From NCBI GenBank assembly GCA_019915135.1, contig JAHLMK010000038.1, positions 58,432-122,431 on the forward strand: a stretch of DNA of 64,000 bases, in the 5' to 3' direction. Shown one piece after another: positions 1 to 11,121 of the stretch. Every line of letters starts with the position of its first letter. The stretch's first letter is position 1. Made by a program: the position numbers and the translations under genes. This stretch comes from Strobilurus pachycystidiatus. Taxonomy: Eukaryota; Basidiomycota; Agaricomycetes; Agaricales; Physalacriaceae. Under the pieces are notes generated by a model. The model searched no databases and was not told the DNA's origin. It saw only the letters and a list, made by a program, of their open reading frames with translations.

Positions 1-1344
1 CCCAAGAAACGACTAGAGGAAAGATGATGTCTCTGTTGATCCTGCGGACAGGCAAGCGCCTGCTAGAATGGGAGAGATGTGTGTGACCTTGACCGACAAA
101 GAGTAATGGACAGTTTAGCCCGTGCTAAGTGACAGGCTAGGGCAGAAGATGATAGCAAGAGAGAATATAGAGATTGGAGATGATGATAGAGAGAAAAAGA
201 TCCTGACGCCGCGTTTGGCATATCCACGCGGCCCAGGAATACAGACGATAGATTTCCAGCGGTCCACACATAGACGTGTGGGCCATGAGTTGAAAAAGAA
301 AGAACAAGAGGGGAGATGAGACAAGCCGGTCCAGCACTCAAGTGGACCGAGTCGTCGATAGGCAAAAAAGTCGTCCTTTGCGCCAGGATGTCCAAAGTTT
401 CCTTCGGGAGAGTAACAGACCATGGGAAGAGAGGAGCAGAAGGATGGTGAGGGAGAGTCCAAAATTCTCAGGCATGCAAAGGACTGGAATGAGATGGAAA
501 GCGAACCGCGCGCCCAAGACCATGAGGCGGCAAGCAAAGAAAGATGTCGACATGCACCGCGGGTCCGTTCTCAATGCGGACATACAGTCAATGTGACTGT
601 GTCAGCTATTGATGCCAGACCCTCTCCTTGTCTCTAGTGCTCTCTTGCCTTATCTAACACTTACGCTAGCCGTTTGCAAGCTTACGTAGCTTCAGCTAAC
701 AACTCTCTTGACCCGCCCTTAAATTCCGTGGCAAGCCAAGACGCGAGTCGATGCGACAACTGACTCATTGCCGGCCGACAACCATGGGACAACCAATTGC
801 CGGCAAGAATGACACTTTCCTTGCAACCAGCACTGACGAACTTGAATGCTTAAGGATACACCCATCTGTCGGCTCGTGCGACACAAAGGCAGCAGCGACT
901 AAAAGGCGTCGGACGCCACCTTTGACCCTTTCTTCTGTTTTCCTTACCCTCGACCTACTGCAGTACCACCACCTTCATGTGTTCCTTTTCTCCTGGGCCC
1001 CAGGGTGACAATGCTCACCCACAGGCAAGCGGGCACCTTAATGCAGCCAAATACAAACAATTATATAACATTCATCTTGTGAAACACTGTTTCCCTGCAG
1101 ATGATACCTGGCTGCCGTGGGACGACGCAAAGGCCTATTCCGTGAGTACTGGCAATTGAGAGGGAGACCCTGGCTGCCTGACGTAAGACAGATAAGACCT
1201 CGAACAACGGCTGGCATCAAGCCGATCAATGATCAGACGGATGCCGTCCCTCAGGCCAGTCCCCGACACTAAATCTTAGCTATAGTCATGTAGACTTAAA
1301 ATATTTACACATATGAGATGTCATTTTCACTTGAATCACAATCC
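1..1344. other. No supported gene
   Basis: Only short overlapping frames on both strands, none with a recognisable domain, splice pattern or start context. I see no convincing gene, tRNA or repeat here. Confidence 0.4.
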
Positions 1345-1466
1345 TCAATTGAGCTGTGCGGCCCAATTCTCGAATCACTCAAACTTGTAGTAGCCGGTTA
1401 TTCCGGGTAGACTCTGATAATTAAACGATGGCCTTAATTAAAAATTCGCAACCACAGCTCAATTGA
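1345..1466. repeat. Short element bounded by a perfect 14-bp inverted repeat
   Basis: TCAATTGAGCTGTG at 1345-1358 is perfectly inverted at 1453-1466, giving a 122-bp AT-rich unit that could fold into a stem. The size and terminal inverted repeat fit a very small MITE, but no clear target duplication flanks it. A simple hairpin remains possible. Confidence 0.45.
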
Positions 1467-1655
1467 TAGACCTATTATATAGTTGTATACATTCTTCCGA
1501 GGGCAAGCCGTAGACAGTGGGTGATGAAACCTGGTCGACATGTACTGGCCATTTCATACTTTACATAAGCGGCATCAAACCATATCCACCGACGCGACTC
1601 AACGCCTCGCTGACGCGCGACAAACCACCGACCCCTCCTCAGCACCCCAAGCCGA

Positions 1656-4600
1656 ATGGGGCGCTTCAAAAAACATCTACAAAGGCTAAACTTCACCAGT
1701 TCCCACCCAAATAGTGGAAATGGGAAGTATAAAAACGGACAGGCAGATAAAGAGAATACTCTTTCTCCGAGTTCCTCTCCAGCACGACGGGGCTCTCCTG
1801 CTCGGTTCGAGCTGGCAAAGGCGAAAGCTTCCAGTGCAGAGCAGCGAGCCAAGCGCCAGAAAACTCAGCTTAACACAGAAAGACACCGGGTTACGCGTCT
1901 TCGGGACAAAATTTCGGCTGTTGAAAACAAGCTTGTCACTTTGCGAGCTGAAGTGGCAAGATTCCAGTCATTGGAGAGCGGAAGGAGTCACTATATGGGG
2001 TGTCTCAAGGCAAAGGTTGCAGAGCTAGAAGCAGAGAAGGAGCATCTTGCGCAGGCGAGTGACCAACAAGCACAGTATCATCTCGGAGCTTTGACTGCTC
2101 AAAATGCGGCCTTCTATGCCTCTATGGAGCGTACCCAGATTGCTCACAGACAGTCTACTGCTGGCGAGGTAGAGGCTGCCAGACTCCGAGAGCAGACCTT
2201 GCTGGATAGAGAGCGTGACCGGGACCTAGAGTTGAAGCAGAAGGAGAACAGAGCAAGGCTAGAGAAGGGACAGGCTCTACTTCAGAAGGAGCTGCAGTAC
2301 CAGGAGACTGTTAGCGCTCTCCAGCAGCAATGCACGCGTCACGAGGATGAGTCGGCAAAGCTTAGTCGCAATGTTGACCGTCTTTGTGAAGAAAGCTTGC
2401 GACTGTCGCGGGAGAACCGGAATCTTTGCCGCCGTGTCAGCAGATTTTCCGAACGACTTGTTCGGAGGGAAGAGGAGGTTGAGAAGAACAGTAAATGGCG
2501 CTTTGTTCGTGAGAGCGGCGTCATTTCATCGGAAATCAGGACCTGTGTCATGCAGCTGGTCAGTCTTGGAGTACCTGTTGACCGTGTCTCTGGCGCAATT
2601 CTGGCTGTTTCCGATGCGCTTGGAATCCAGCTCGATGGTGCCCTTCCGAGTACACGTTCCACGGGTCGCATTGTCAAGGAGGGCGGTGTACTTGCCGAGC
2701 TACATGTCACAGACATGATGGTTCATGCAGAGCGTGAGTCTATGATTCTCCAGAGGTGCCGTACTTACTGTAATGTATTCAAGATCAAACCATTAGTGGT
2801 GATGGTACATCATGGAAGAACATCAACTACGAAACACGCCATGTTACCTTGTCAGATTACTTGATTGATTCTGATGTGCTGGAGGTTGACTGGAAAAGGG
2901 TAAGCTATTCATTTATACGTTATCCTTTTACTTCATTCATTAATCGAATAGACGTTCCTTCTTGGTCTCTAAGCAACAGCGAGTCATACGAGTGAGGCCC
3001 AAGTAGAGGGTTGGGAACGTCTTGTGTCCCACCTATACTCTGAGTACAACGACTCGCCACTGGGGACTTTGCAGCCAATGGATTTGCGAACGTTCTACAC
3101 AAAAACTTGTGGAGTACTCACCGACCACGCCTCTGATCAGAAGAAATGGTTTGGTATCTTTGACGAAAAGCGCCGCAAGTTCAATTTAGAACTCAGAGGC
3201 GAGAAGGCGCTTCACGATACTCCCTCTGAGGAAATCTTAGAAGCCGTTGCCAAACTCACGAGTCTACGCATTGCATCTTTGGGTGGCACTGAGACTTGGA
3301 ACACGCTTTCGCTCAAAGAGCGCACTCGTCACGGTACCGAGATTTATGACGAAATCATCATGAAGTACGGCCAGGAAGCATTTGATTCGTTGACACCCGA
3401 GGAGAAGGAGGGGTGCAGACTCATGTGGTGTGGATGTGCAATGCACAAGGAGGTGAACAGCTCGAAAGCTGCCTTTGAGGCTGTTGGGAAGACTTGGACT
3501 CTGCATCCAAAAGAGCCGGCACCAATCGTGCTCTTTAACAAAGACAATGCAGCGGCGGCTTGTGCCACTGATCCGTCTGTCAGAGCCCGAGCTAATGCTG
3601 TCTCCGGTTGAGGTGGCATCAAAGTCGTTGAACTCCTTGCGCTACTTCTCAACAATAATCGGAACCGTCAACTCGGGCATCAGGACATGCACTCCCTCTT
3701 CCTTCTTGCACACCGCCACGTCGGCCACATCTTGCGCTTCCCAAACATTGGCCGTTACGGGACTCTCGGCTATGGTGCGACCGAGATCATGGTACACCTC
3801 GATGTATTCATTGAGTTTCTGGAATTCGCCCGCAATCACAAAACAACCGGCAAGTTCACAAACCTGGAATAGAATGTATACAATGCTCTCCACAATAACC
3901 CCACCCTCTCCGAGCTAGCTGCTATGTCCATTTACTCGCAGTCGGTTGCCATTCCCTACATGCGGACCGTTCGACGGGACATCAAGAATCACTTTGATCT
4001 TGACCCATTCCTTAAACGTGTCCTGGCCTTCGTTCAACGTGTTGCCGCCAATCCGGACCTAGTTCTTGCTCAGGAACTTTCTGGTTCTCCAGTCACGGCC
4101 GATGGAGGATCATACGTACGCCCCGAAGGAGTTGTGGCTATTCAGCGAATGGCAGGCGGGCTTCCTCTTCTGCGTGAACTTGTACGGGCCAAATTCACTG
4201 CTGGTGCAGAGGTCTGGGAGCGCTTCATTGAGCATGATGCAAATCTCCTGCGCCAAAAGCTTACCCAGAATCAGAAGCTCATTCGTTTCACTCCAGCTGC
4301 AAATGACCATAGCGAGGGGAGCACTGGCCAGCTGAAGCATTTGAAGACCCGAGCACCCAATGCGACAATGGGATTCACCAACAGCAAGGCTCTGTGGTTT
4401 CGTAACAAGCCCATGCAATGGACAAAAACCAAGATCGCAGCACATCCGGGCTTGATGCCGTATGTCCAAAGGCGAGTACGCGAAAAGGAGGCAGATGGAG
4501 AGGATAAAAAGGCGCGCATAGCACTGGCGAACACTCACATAGCAGTCGCAGCGGATCGGGCAGCGGGACGGGCAAGGACAAAGCAGCGGAGAGACGATAA

Positions 4601-4979
4601 GCAGTCAGAGGTGGATGCATGCATTCCAATCCTTGATGTTGCCATCCTCCAGAATCCAGACGAGCTGAAGGCCATAACCGAGCAAGAATTGCACCTCAAT
4701 ATTGACTGGCATCGCGCTCAGGAGAAGCTGCTCGGAAAGGAGGGGATTATTGTTTTGGAAGGCAGGAAGCTTCCAACCCCGGCAAAGTCCACTATCAAAG
4801 GCGGGCGGCCAGCGAAGATCAAGGCCCTCATAGAGGCAATAGAGAGGCGCCAAAAGCTTGTCAAACTTGGTAAAATACCATTGTTCTACACTCCACCAGC
4901 CGGGGATGACGAGGAAGGGGACGAATCTGCTGATGAGTCAACTGAAATGGACCAGTATCATATGTTTGTGCAAGAATAG
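1656..4979 (+). pseudogene. Coiled-coil hypothetical protein, three exons, three in-frame stops
   Basis: Exon 1 (1656 to about 2755) encodes a basic N-terminus and a long Glu/Gln/Arg-rich coiled coil. A second exon (about 2797-2898) follows an intron ending CATTAG and carries the segment GDGTSWKNINYE. A 53-bp intron (gtaagc...aatag, 2899-2951) leads into a long third exon (2952-4979). That exon stays in one frame but is broken by TAA at 2970-2972, TGA at 3609-3611 and TAG at 3870-3872. It ends in a Lys/Arg/Glu-rich region and an acidic tail. I recognise the layout as a large family of Agaricomycete hypotheticals of about 1000 residues, but know no function. The TGA fits CGA-to-TGA decay at a CpG. 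Minus-strand frames inside exon 3 are shadows. Confidence 0.65.
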
Positions 4980-5154
4980 ATTATATCAACAGTATATTTT
5001 ATACACTACTTACTTTTCCGACACTTTGACTAGTGTTGACGGGGTCTGCGCACGAGAACCGAGGCGAGGACATGAACGGCGGTGTCTGAGGATATGCCGG
5101 CCTGATGCCGAGACAGATAATCAAAATGATGTGATTGTACCTTCAGTATCAAAC

Positions 5155-5472
5155 ATGCGCAAGCGGCCAGGGTCTCCCTCCCAATCGCCAGTACTCATAT
5201 TCCGAGTCTTCCCAACTGATATCATACAAGAGATTCTGAAGCACTGTGCCATTTCACTTACACAAGTACAACACAGATGCGCGACGAGGGATTCGATTCC
5301 GACGTCAAGGTGAACTAATACACTATCAAAATGGTCCACCATAGAGGCAATCTGGCAATATGCCACACTGGACACCAGGTGGCAATCCCACTCCGAGTCC
5401 CAACTCACCAAACACGTGGCCTTCACATGCACGACGCGTTCTGTATCAATCAATGTGACAAATGCTTATTCT
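5155..5472 (+). pseudogene. F-box-like gene fragment
   Basis: A frame containing VFPTDIIQEILKHCA resembles the start of F-box-like proteins in this class of fungi. It runs to a TGA at 5311-5313 and continues in the same frame with a Trp-rich stretch (WSTIEAIWQYATLDTRW) up to about 5470. No downstream leucine-rich exons are seen before LTR element A begins at 5753. It reads as an N-terminal remnant, possibly truncated by the insertion. An unrecognised intron could remove the stop. Confidence 0.35.
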
Positions 5473-5752
5473 TGACTGCCACAACAAGATTGAAGTGGTC
5501 GACGCAGAGCGACGCTGCTCAAGGCAGGACTTCATGCGGTCTGCGGGCATTCCCTGCAGTCCATCGATGACTTCCCAGGGTTTTGCTCCCAAATGACAAC
5601 TTTTCCGAAAGTAGGCGCATTGATTTGCTCATAGTTGTCGACTGAGCGTTTTCAGGTCACTTTGTTACGTCCGACGACACAACAATCCGATAGCTACTAG
5701 ACACAAGATCTCTAAGTGTGCAAAAGCTGGTGCTGAAGTGACTATTGGAAGC

Positions 5753-6625
5753 TGTCATGACTCGGTCGCGGACCCGTCACGAGATCGCGCGCAAACTATA
5801 GATTGGGTGCGCCACATCGGAGAGAACTTGTCCCGAAGAACATGTCGCGCCATCACGGGAGTTGCCAATGGAACACGATCAGATTACTACGCGCCCCGCC
5901 GCGCCTTGCTACCAAATCAATGTCACATCCATCGGCCGTCCCCCCCCAATTCCCGCCGCTCCGTACAAGCGACGCCCCATTGGGTTGAGGAATGACTCAA
6001 CGATTGCTATCTTCTAATCAGTCCCGCATGGCATGGGCAACGGCCCGCCCCATCCCGCCTTATCCCGCCCATTGTCCAATCAGCGGCGCTCGATCTGGCG
6101 CGCCTTCCCTGTTCGGTCAAAAGCACCATGCGCAGCCGCAGCGTATCGCTCCCGACACGTCGGGAGCGCTCCCGACGGAACCTTCGAGAAGAGGAGTTAC
6201 TCATCAAGAGTTTGGCGTATAAATACAGACGCTCTTTGTAGTAGATATACAGACTTCATCCTCATCAAGTTTCCTTCCGCATTCTCTTGCCGGATACTCT
6301 GACTCCCTCTGAGCAAGGGCTCCCCCCATGCCCTCCCTCGGTAACTCCGATATTGCCCCCCACTCCTCAAATGGAGGATACCAATGCGCCACACCTCGGA
6401 CCGAGTCCAATGAGCCGCGCGACACCAGGAGACGGGGTCTCCTAGGTGTTCACTCTCTGGGCGATACGGAGGGGCATCCGTCGAGGACCTCCGCAATCCC
6501 CCCCAAGCGACCGGACGGATGCGTTCCGGAGATATGCGTGTTGTGCCCGCAGGAAAGCCACGGTTGGAGCGTAGAGACGCGCCATCGTGAGCGAGTCCTT
6601 GTCACGGCGGGATCAGGTCGTAACA
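5753..6625 (+). repeat. 5' LTR of element A
   Basis: An 873-bp LTR beginning TGTCATGAC and ending GGTCGTAACA. It holds inverted copies of TCGGGAGC upstream of TATAAATA (about 6220). A predicted RNA start near 6250 is followed by the start codon of the sense ORF at 6328, inside U5. Confidence 0.85.
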
Positions 6626-7173
6626 ATAGGACAAAGTCTCCCTACTGCCCGTACAACACCATATCAATAACTCAAGGCCCGCTCACGACAACTACTCTGG
6701 TACTCAGCACCACCTCGCACGTAGCCCCATCCCTCAATCCGCTTGACCAAACCGACATCCGGTTACTCTCCCAACTCCGAGACGTCTCCTCTCAGGTTAC
6801 TGTCCTACGAGACGAAGCGGAGGGGACGCCACCCCACCTAGAAGTAGCACAAAGGGTATTACAGATAATGGACGTGGTCCACCAAACGTCTCGAGCAATG
6901 GAGGACTGGCCCCTCCTCCATTCCTTTGTAAAAGGGTATACACTCGCCCTGGCAACATTCTCACAGATATCCGGGGAACACCTCCCCGCCTCGCAACAAC
7001 AAACTCGACGACACCTGTACCATTTCTCCCAGTGCTACCTGGAGAAACCCCTTCGACGAATACGGTCCCCTGGGTTCATCAGAGAGCTTCACATTGAACC
7101 GATATACTCAATTGAATCACCATCAACTAGTGATGGAGTGGTTCATTATAGTCCCCTCTCAGAGGAACTTTGA
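6328..7173 (+). CDS. Sense ORF of element A (Gag-like position), truncated
   Basis: A 281-residue frame that starts in U5 of the LTR and crosses the LTR end and primer-binding site into the internal region. It is colinear with the 318-residue ORFs of B and C, but ends early where CTC CAA in B/C is CTT TGA here. Position suggests the Gag-like product of the family, but I see no capsid motif. A C-x2-C motif (CVLC) is present near residue 72. The segment GSGRNNRTKSPYCP spans the LTR/internal junction. Confidence 0.6.
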   Translation: MPSLGNSDIAPHSSNGGYQCATPRTESNEPRDTRRRGLLGVHSLGDTEGHPSRTSAIPPKRPDGCVPEICVLCPQESHGWSVETRHRERVLVTAGSGRNNRTKSPYCPYNTISITQGPLTTTTLVLSTTSHVAPSLNPLDQTDIRLLSQLRDVSSQVTVLRDEAEGTPPHLEVAQRVLQIMDVVHQTSRAMEDWPLLHSFVKGYTLALATFSQISGEHLPASQQQTRRHLYHFSQCYLEKPLRRIRSPGFIRELHIEPIYSIESPSTSDGVVHYSPLSEEL

Positions 7174-8153
7174 CGTCGTTCCCGTCTACAAAGACACAAT
7201 GCTCAAATCCTTCCCAAGGGCGTCTGGCGCAAAGTTCATTACGTCGACGACATCGTATTCTTTCTTGACGAAAAGAAGGACTGATGGATTTCGCGCAACG
7301 TGCCCCCCATTTTTGGAATAAAATTCACTCGGCACAGACAACACAGGACTCAGATAATTAGGCAATTTGGCAGGGCCCCGCGTAACGAAGGACGGTCCTC
7401 AGAACCTCGGGGAGGTCGAACTGGAAGCGCAAAGAGAAATAGAGGGATCCCACCCAGCGGAAGTGATAACCCAACCACTTGGCAATCAGGGCCGAGGGCC
7501 CAATCCCACAAACCACGCTGCAATCAGTCGATTGCGACGCGCAAGCGCGACAAGTTCAGACGCATTACCAAAGATCCTTGACTGGGGAAAATTGTCTCCT
7601 CGCTCGACCAGGACTAGGCAACACCAAGACAATTGCATAGATTTATAAAAAATACAAAAAGGGCGCGCATCGAGAACTACTATTGGAGACGTATTGGGTC
7701 CATGCCCGTACCTATGCGTCCAAGAAAAAACCCCTTTGCACGACATTCCCTCGAGGCGACCAAGTCCCTCACCAATCCCGCGCCGAGTCCATTGACTGGG
7801 ACCACTCCTCAAAAGTCATGTTCCAACGGGTCTCCGATCCTGGGGTCTCCTCCGCAGCCACAAACTCACGAAAGCAGGCGGCGATGGCCGGATCCCGCTC
7901 CGACGCCCAGAGGATAGCGATGAGGCGACGGATGGAGAGGTGATCTCAAAGATAGCAAAGGATCAGGTCAAAGGCGTCGACGCAATACATCGTCGTGTCC
8001 GGCGCCAACCCAGGAAAAGCATTGACTGAACCCAAGGAAGATGTCTACCGGTTAGTAGAGTATCGCGAGGCGATGGACAAAAACCATACCGTGAGGGGCG
8101 AACAGGAGCCAAGCACAGGTCGCGAACACCCGCAGAGTAGCCGAAGGGGACGG

Positions 8154-9037
8154 TGTTACGACCTGATCCCGCCGTGACAAGGACTCGCTCACGATGGCGC
8201 GCCTCTACGCTCCAACCGTGGCTTTCCTGCGGGCACAACACGCATATCTCCGGGACGCTTCCGTCCAGTCGCTTGGGAGGGATCGCGGAGGACCTCGACG
8301 GATGCTCCTCCGTATCGCCCAGAGAGTGAACACCCAGGAGACCCCGTCTCCTGGTGTCGCGCGCTTCATCGGACCCGGTCCGAGATGTGGCGCATTGAGA
8401 TCCTTCGTTCGAGGAGTGGGGGGCGATACCGGAGTCACCGAGGGAGGGCATGGGGGGAGCCCTTGCTCAGAGGGAGTCAGAGTATCCGGCAAGAGAATGC
8501 GGAAGGAAACTTGATAAGGACGAAGTCTGACTATCTACTACAAAGAGCGTCTGTATTTATACGTCGACCTCTTGATGAATAACTCCTCTTCTCGAAGGTT
8601 CCGTCGGGAGCGCTCCCGACGCGTCGGGAGCGATGTGCTGCGGTAGCGCATGGTACCTTTGATCGAGCAAGGAAGGCGCGCTAGACCGAGCACCGCTGAT
8701 TGGACGATGGGCGGGATAAGGCGGGATGAAGCGGGATAGGGCGGGCCGCCGCCCATGCCATGCGGGACTGATCAGAAGATAGCGATCATTGAGTCATTCC
8801 TCGACCCAATGGGGCGTCGCTCGCACGGAGTGGCGGGAATCGAGGGGAGGCGGCCGACGGATGTGACGTTGGTCCGGCTAGCGAGGCGCGGCGAGGCGCG
8901 TAGGGATCTGATCGCGTTCCATCGGCAACTCCCGTGATGGCGCGACCTGTTCTTCGGGATAAGTTCTCTCCTATGTGGCGCACCCAATCTATAGTTCGTG
9001 CGCGATCTCGTGACAGGTCCACGACCGAGTCATGACA
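8154..9037 (-). repeat. 3' LTR of element B
   Basis: 884 bp, TGTTACGACC...GAGTCATGACA on the plus strand, so the element reads right to left. TATAAATA (complement at 8554-8561) and the perfect palindrome at 8602-8621 mark the promoter. Confidence 0.9.
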
Positions 9038-9050
9038 ATATCCCCTCTTT
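9038..9050 (-). promoter_or_regulatory. Polypurine tract of element B
   Basis: On the minus strand AAAGAGGGGATAT lies directly before the 3' LTR. Equivalent tracts are at 13873-13885 (A) and 16169-16181 (C). Confidence 0.8.
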
Positions 9051-9826
9051 AAGTTTCTCGTCCCGAGAAACGTAAGAGGAGCTTCCGTAGGCAGCGCCTT
9101 TTCGATTTTGGGAAAGGACCAAGTCCGAGTCGGACATTCAGTCGAGTCATCTCCAACGTGACGGGCGTCATACTCCTGGGGATTCTCTGGGGAATCCCCC
9201 GTCCAGTGCTGATTTTGGTGGAGACCGAAAGTTTAATGGACAAGGGCCCGCACGTTCGTTGGTTTCTTGATACGAGCCCAAGGCTGTGCGCTTCTTTTTA
9301 GCTGTGACTTCCTTCGGGTACAATGCGGGTCCCTGGATTTGAGTGGGTTACAGGCGCGTTCGTCACATGGCCGTGCACGCCTCTTCACGCCGGGAGGCCT
9401 CTCCGCTTGGTATAGGACAGTCCGAATAGAGTGGTGGCGTAGGCATCCCGTCGTACTCCAGTGATTTCCCGACGCCTGATTTCGTCAAGGCGCCTTATCA
9501 ATGATCGCCGTTCCCTAGAGATCTGTTTGGAACGCCGCGCGCTCAGACCCCGATGTCGTTAACTTCTGCCGATGGCATTTTCTCATACTGGATCGTCCTT
9601 TTCGAGGACGACAATTTCCTAATCCAGCGGAAGTTCTTAGCGCGCCTCCGTCGAATATATGTCGAGAATCCGGTTCGTCCCAACTGTCCAAAGCTTAAAG
9701 TTTTCTGATTCGGGAATCGTCCTGATTCTGGGGGATGGGAAGGTAATTCCCGGCAGGGCCTCCAGGAAGGGATTGGAGTACAAAAACTCTTTCTGCGTCC
9801 AATTCCTTCCTCATTCCTTTCCTGCC

Positions 9827-10641
9827 ATGTCGTCCGTGTCTTCGTTGTTGCGCTCGCCCACTCGCTCGCCCACTCCTCCGCGGGTGTCTACCCCTCGTCG
9901 TTTGAGCACTCTCTTCGTGTCGGCCCCGCTGGTGGTCAACGGAATTCGTTTGCTGTCCCGGGACGGTTTCCTGGTTTGGGTGCGAGGTGATATTGCTCGT
10001 CCTTCACCCGCGATCGTGGAGGCCTGGTCGCGCTGCGTTGGTTGCATAACCGAGGCCCTCCGAATGGCCTCGACATCGTCGAAAGAGATTACTGATCCCT
10101 TGGTATGGGCTTCACTAGTAAGCCTCTTTTCCTTTTGGCCCCGAGGTTGGTTTTAACGGAGTCGTTTTCCTAGTTCGTCTTGTTTCGCTCATCAATCGCA
10201 CATTTGGGGAGGGTGTTCTTTCGTCCGCCCTTGTCGTGGTGGGCTTTGACGCGCCCGTCTCCTTCGGCTACCCTGCGGGCGTTCTCGACCTGTGCTTGGC
10301 TCCTGTTCGCCCCTCACGGTGTGGTTTTCGTCTATCGCCTCGCGATACTTTACTAACCGGGATGTTTTTCCTTGGACTTTTTAGTCAATGCCTTTCCTGG
10401 GTCGGCGCCGGACACGATGATGTACTGTGTCGACGCCTTCGACCTCATCCTTCGCTATCTTTGGGATCACCTCTCCATCCGTCGCCTCATCGCCATCCTT
10501 TGGGCGTCGGAGCGGGATCCGGCCATTGCCGCCTGTTTTCATGAGTTCATGACTGCGGAGGAGACCCCAGGATCGGCGACCCGTTGGAACATGACTTTTG
10601 AGGAGTGGTCCCGGTCGATGGATTCGGCGCAGGGTTGGTGA
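9827..10641 (+). CDS. Antisense spliced gene of element B, unknown function
   Basis: Exons 9827-10117, 10174-10318 and 10385-10641 give 230 residues. Intron 1 (56 bp, GTAAGC...TTCCTAG) is phase 0. Intron 2 (66 bp, GTGTGG, branch CTAAC, TTTTTAG) is phase 1. The start is chosen from its context (GCCATGT) and because the signature of selection begins there. Compared with the older copy in A, many differences downstream of this ATG fall on synonymous third positions in all three exons, while differences just upstream do not. Copy A also keeps both introns, with donor GTATGG and acceptor TTCAG for intron 2. The N-terminus is Ser/Pro/Arg-rich, followed by a hydrophobic core and a Trp-rich C-terminus. 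I do not recognise a domain. Confidence 0.65.
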
Positions 10642-11121
10642 GGGATGTGGTCGCTTCGAGGGGATGTCGTGGGGATTTTTTGAATGCATAGGTACGGGCA
10701 TGGACCCAATACGTCTTCGATAGTAGTTCTCGATCCGCGCCTCTTGTACTTTTTATAAATCTATGCACCTGTCTTGATGTCGTTTGGTGTTGGTCGAGCG
10801 AGGAGACAATTCTCCTAGGTCGAGGACCTTTGGTGAGGCGTCGGAACTTGTCGCGTTCGCGCGTCGCGATCGACTGATTGCAACGCGGTTCGTGGGATCG
10901 GGCCCTCGGCCCTGATCGCCGAGTGGTTGGGTTACCGCTTCCGCCGAGTGGGAGCCCTCTATTTCTCTTCGCGTTTTCCAGTTCGACCTCCCCGAGGTTC
11001 TGAGGACCGTTTTTCGTTACGCGGGGCCCTGTCGAATTGCCTAATTATCTGAGTCCTGGGTTGTCCGTGCCGAATAAATGTTGTTTCCGAAAATGGGGGG
11101 GGGCGCGTTGCGCGAAACCCA
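10642..11121. other. Spacer between two convergent genes of element B
   Basis: About 480 bp between the 3' ends of the antisense gene and the sense ORF. It includes an AT-rich stretch with TTTTTATAAATC near 10750. The minus-strand frames here look non-coding. The same spacer is present in C. Confidence 0.5.

Noticed and set aside
9659..10156. Longer antisense frame starting at 9659 in element B
   Set aside because: Differences from copy A upstream of 9827 are mostly non-synonymous, so the coding signal starts at the ATG at 9827. The 3' end reads into an intron conserved with A and D.
10236..10544. Alternative plus-strand frame through exon 2 and intron 2 of the antisense gene
   Set aside because: Substitutions between copies fit third positions of the other frame, and this one runs through an intron with conserved donor, branch site and acceptor.
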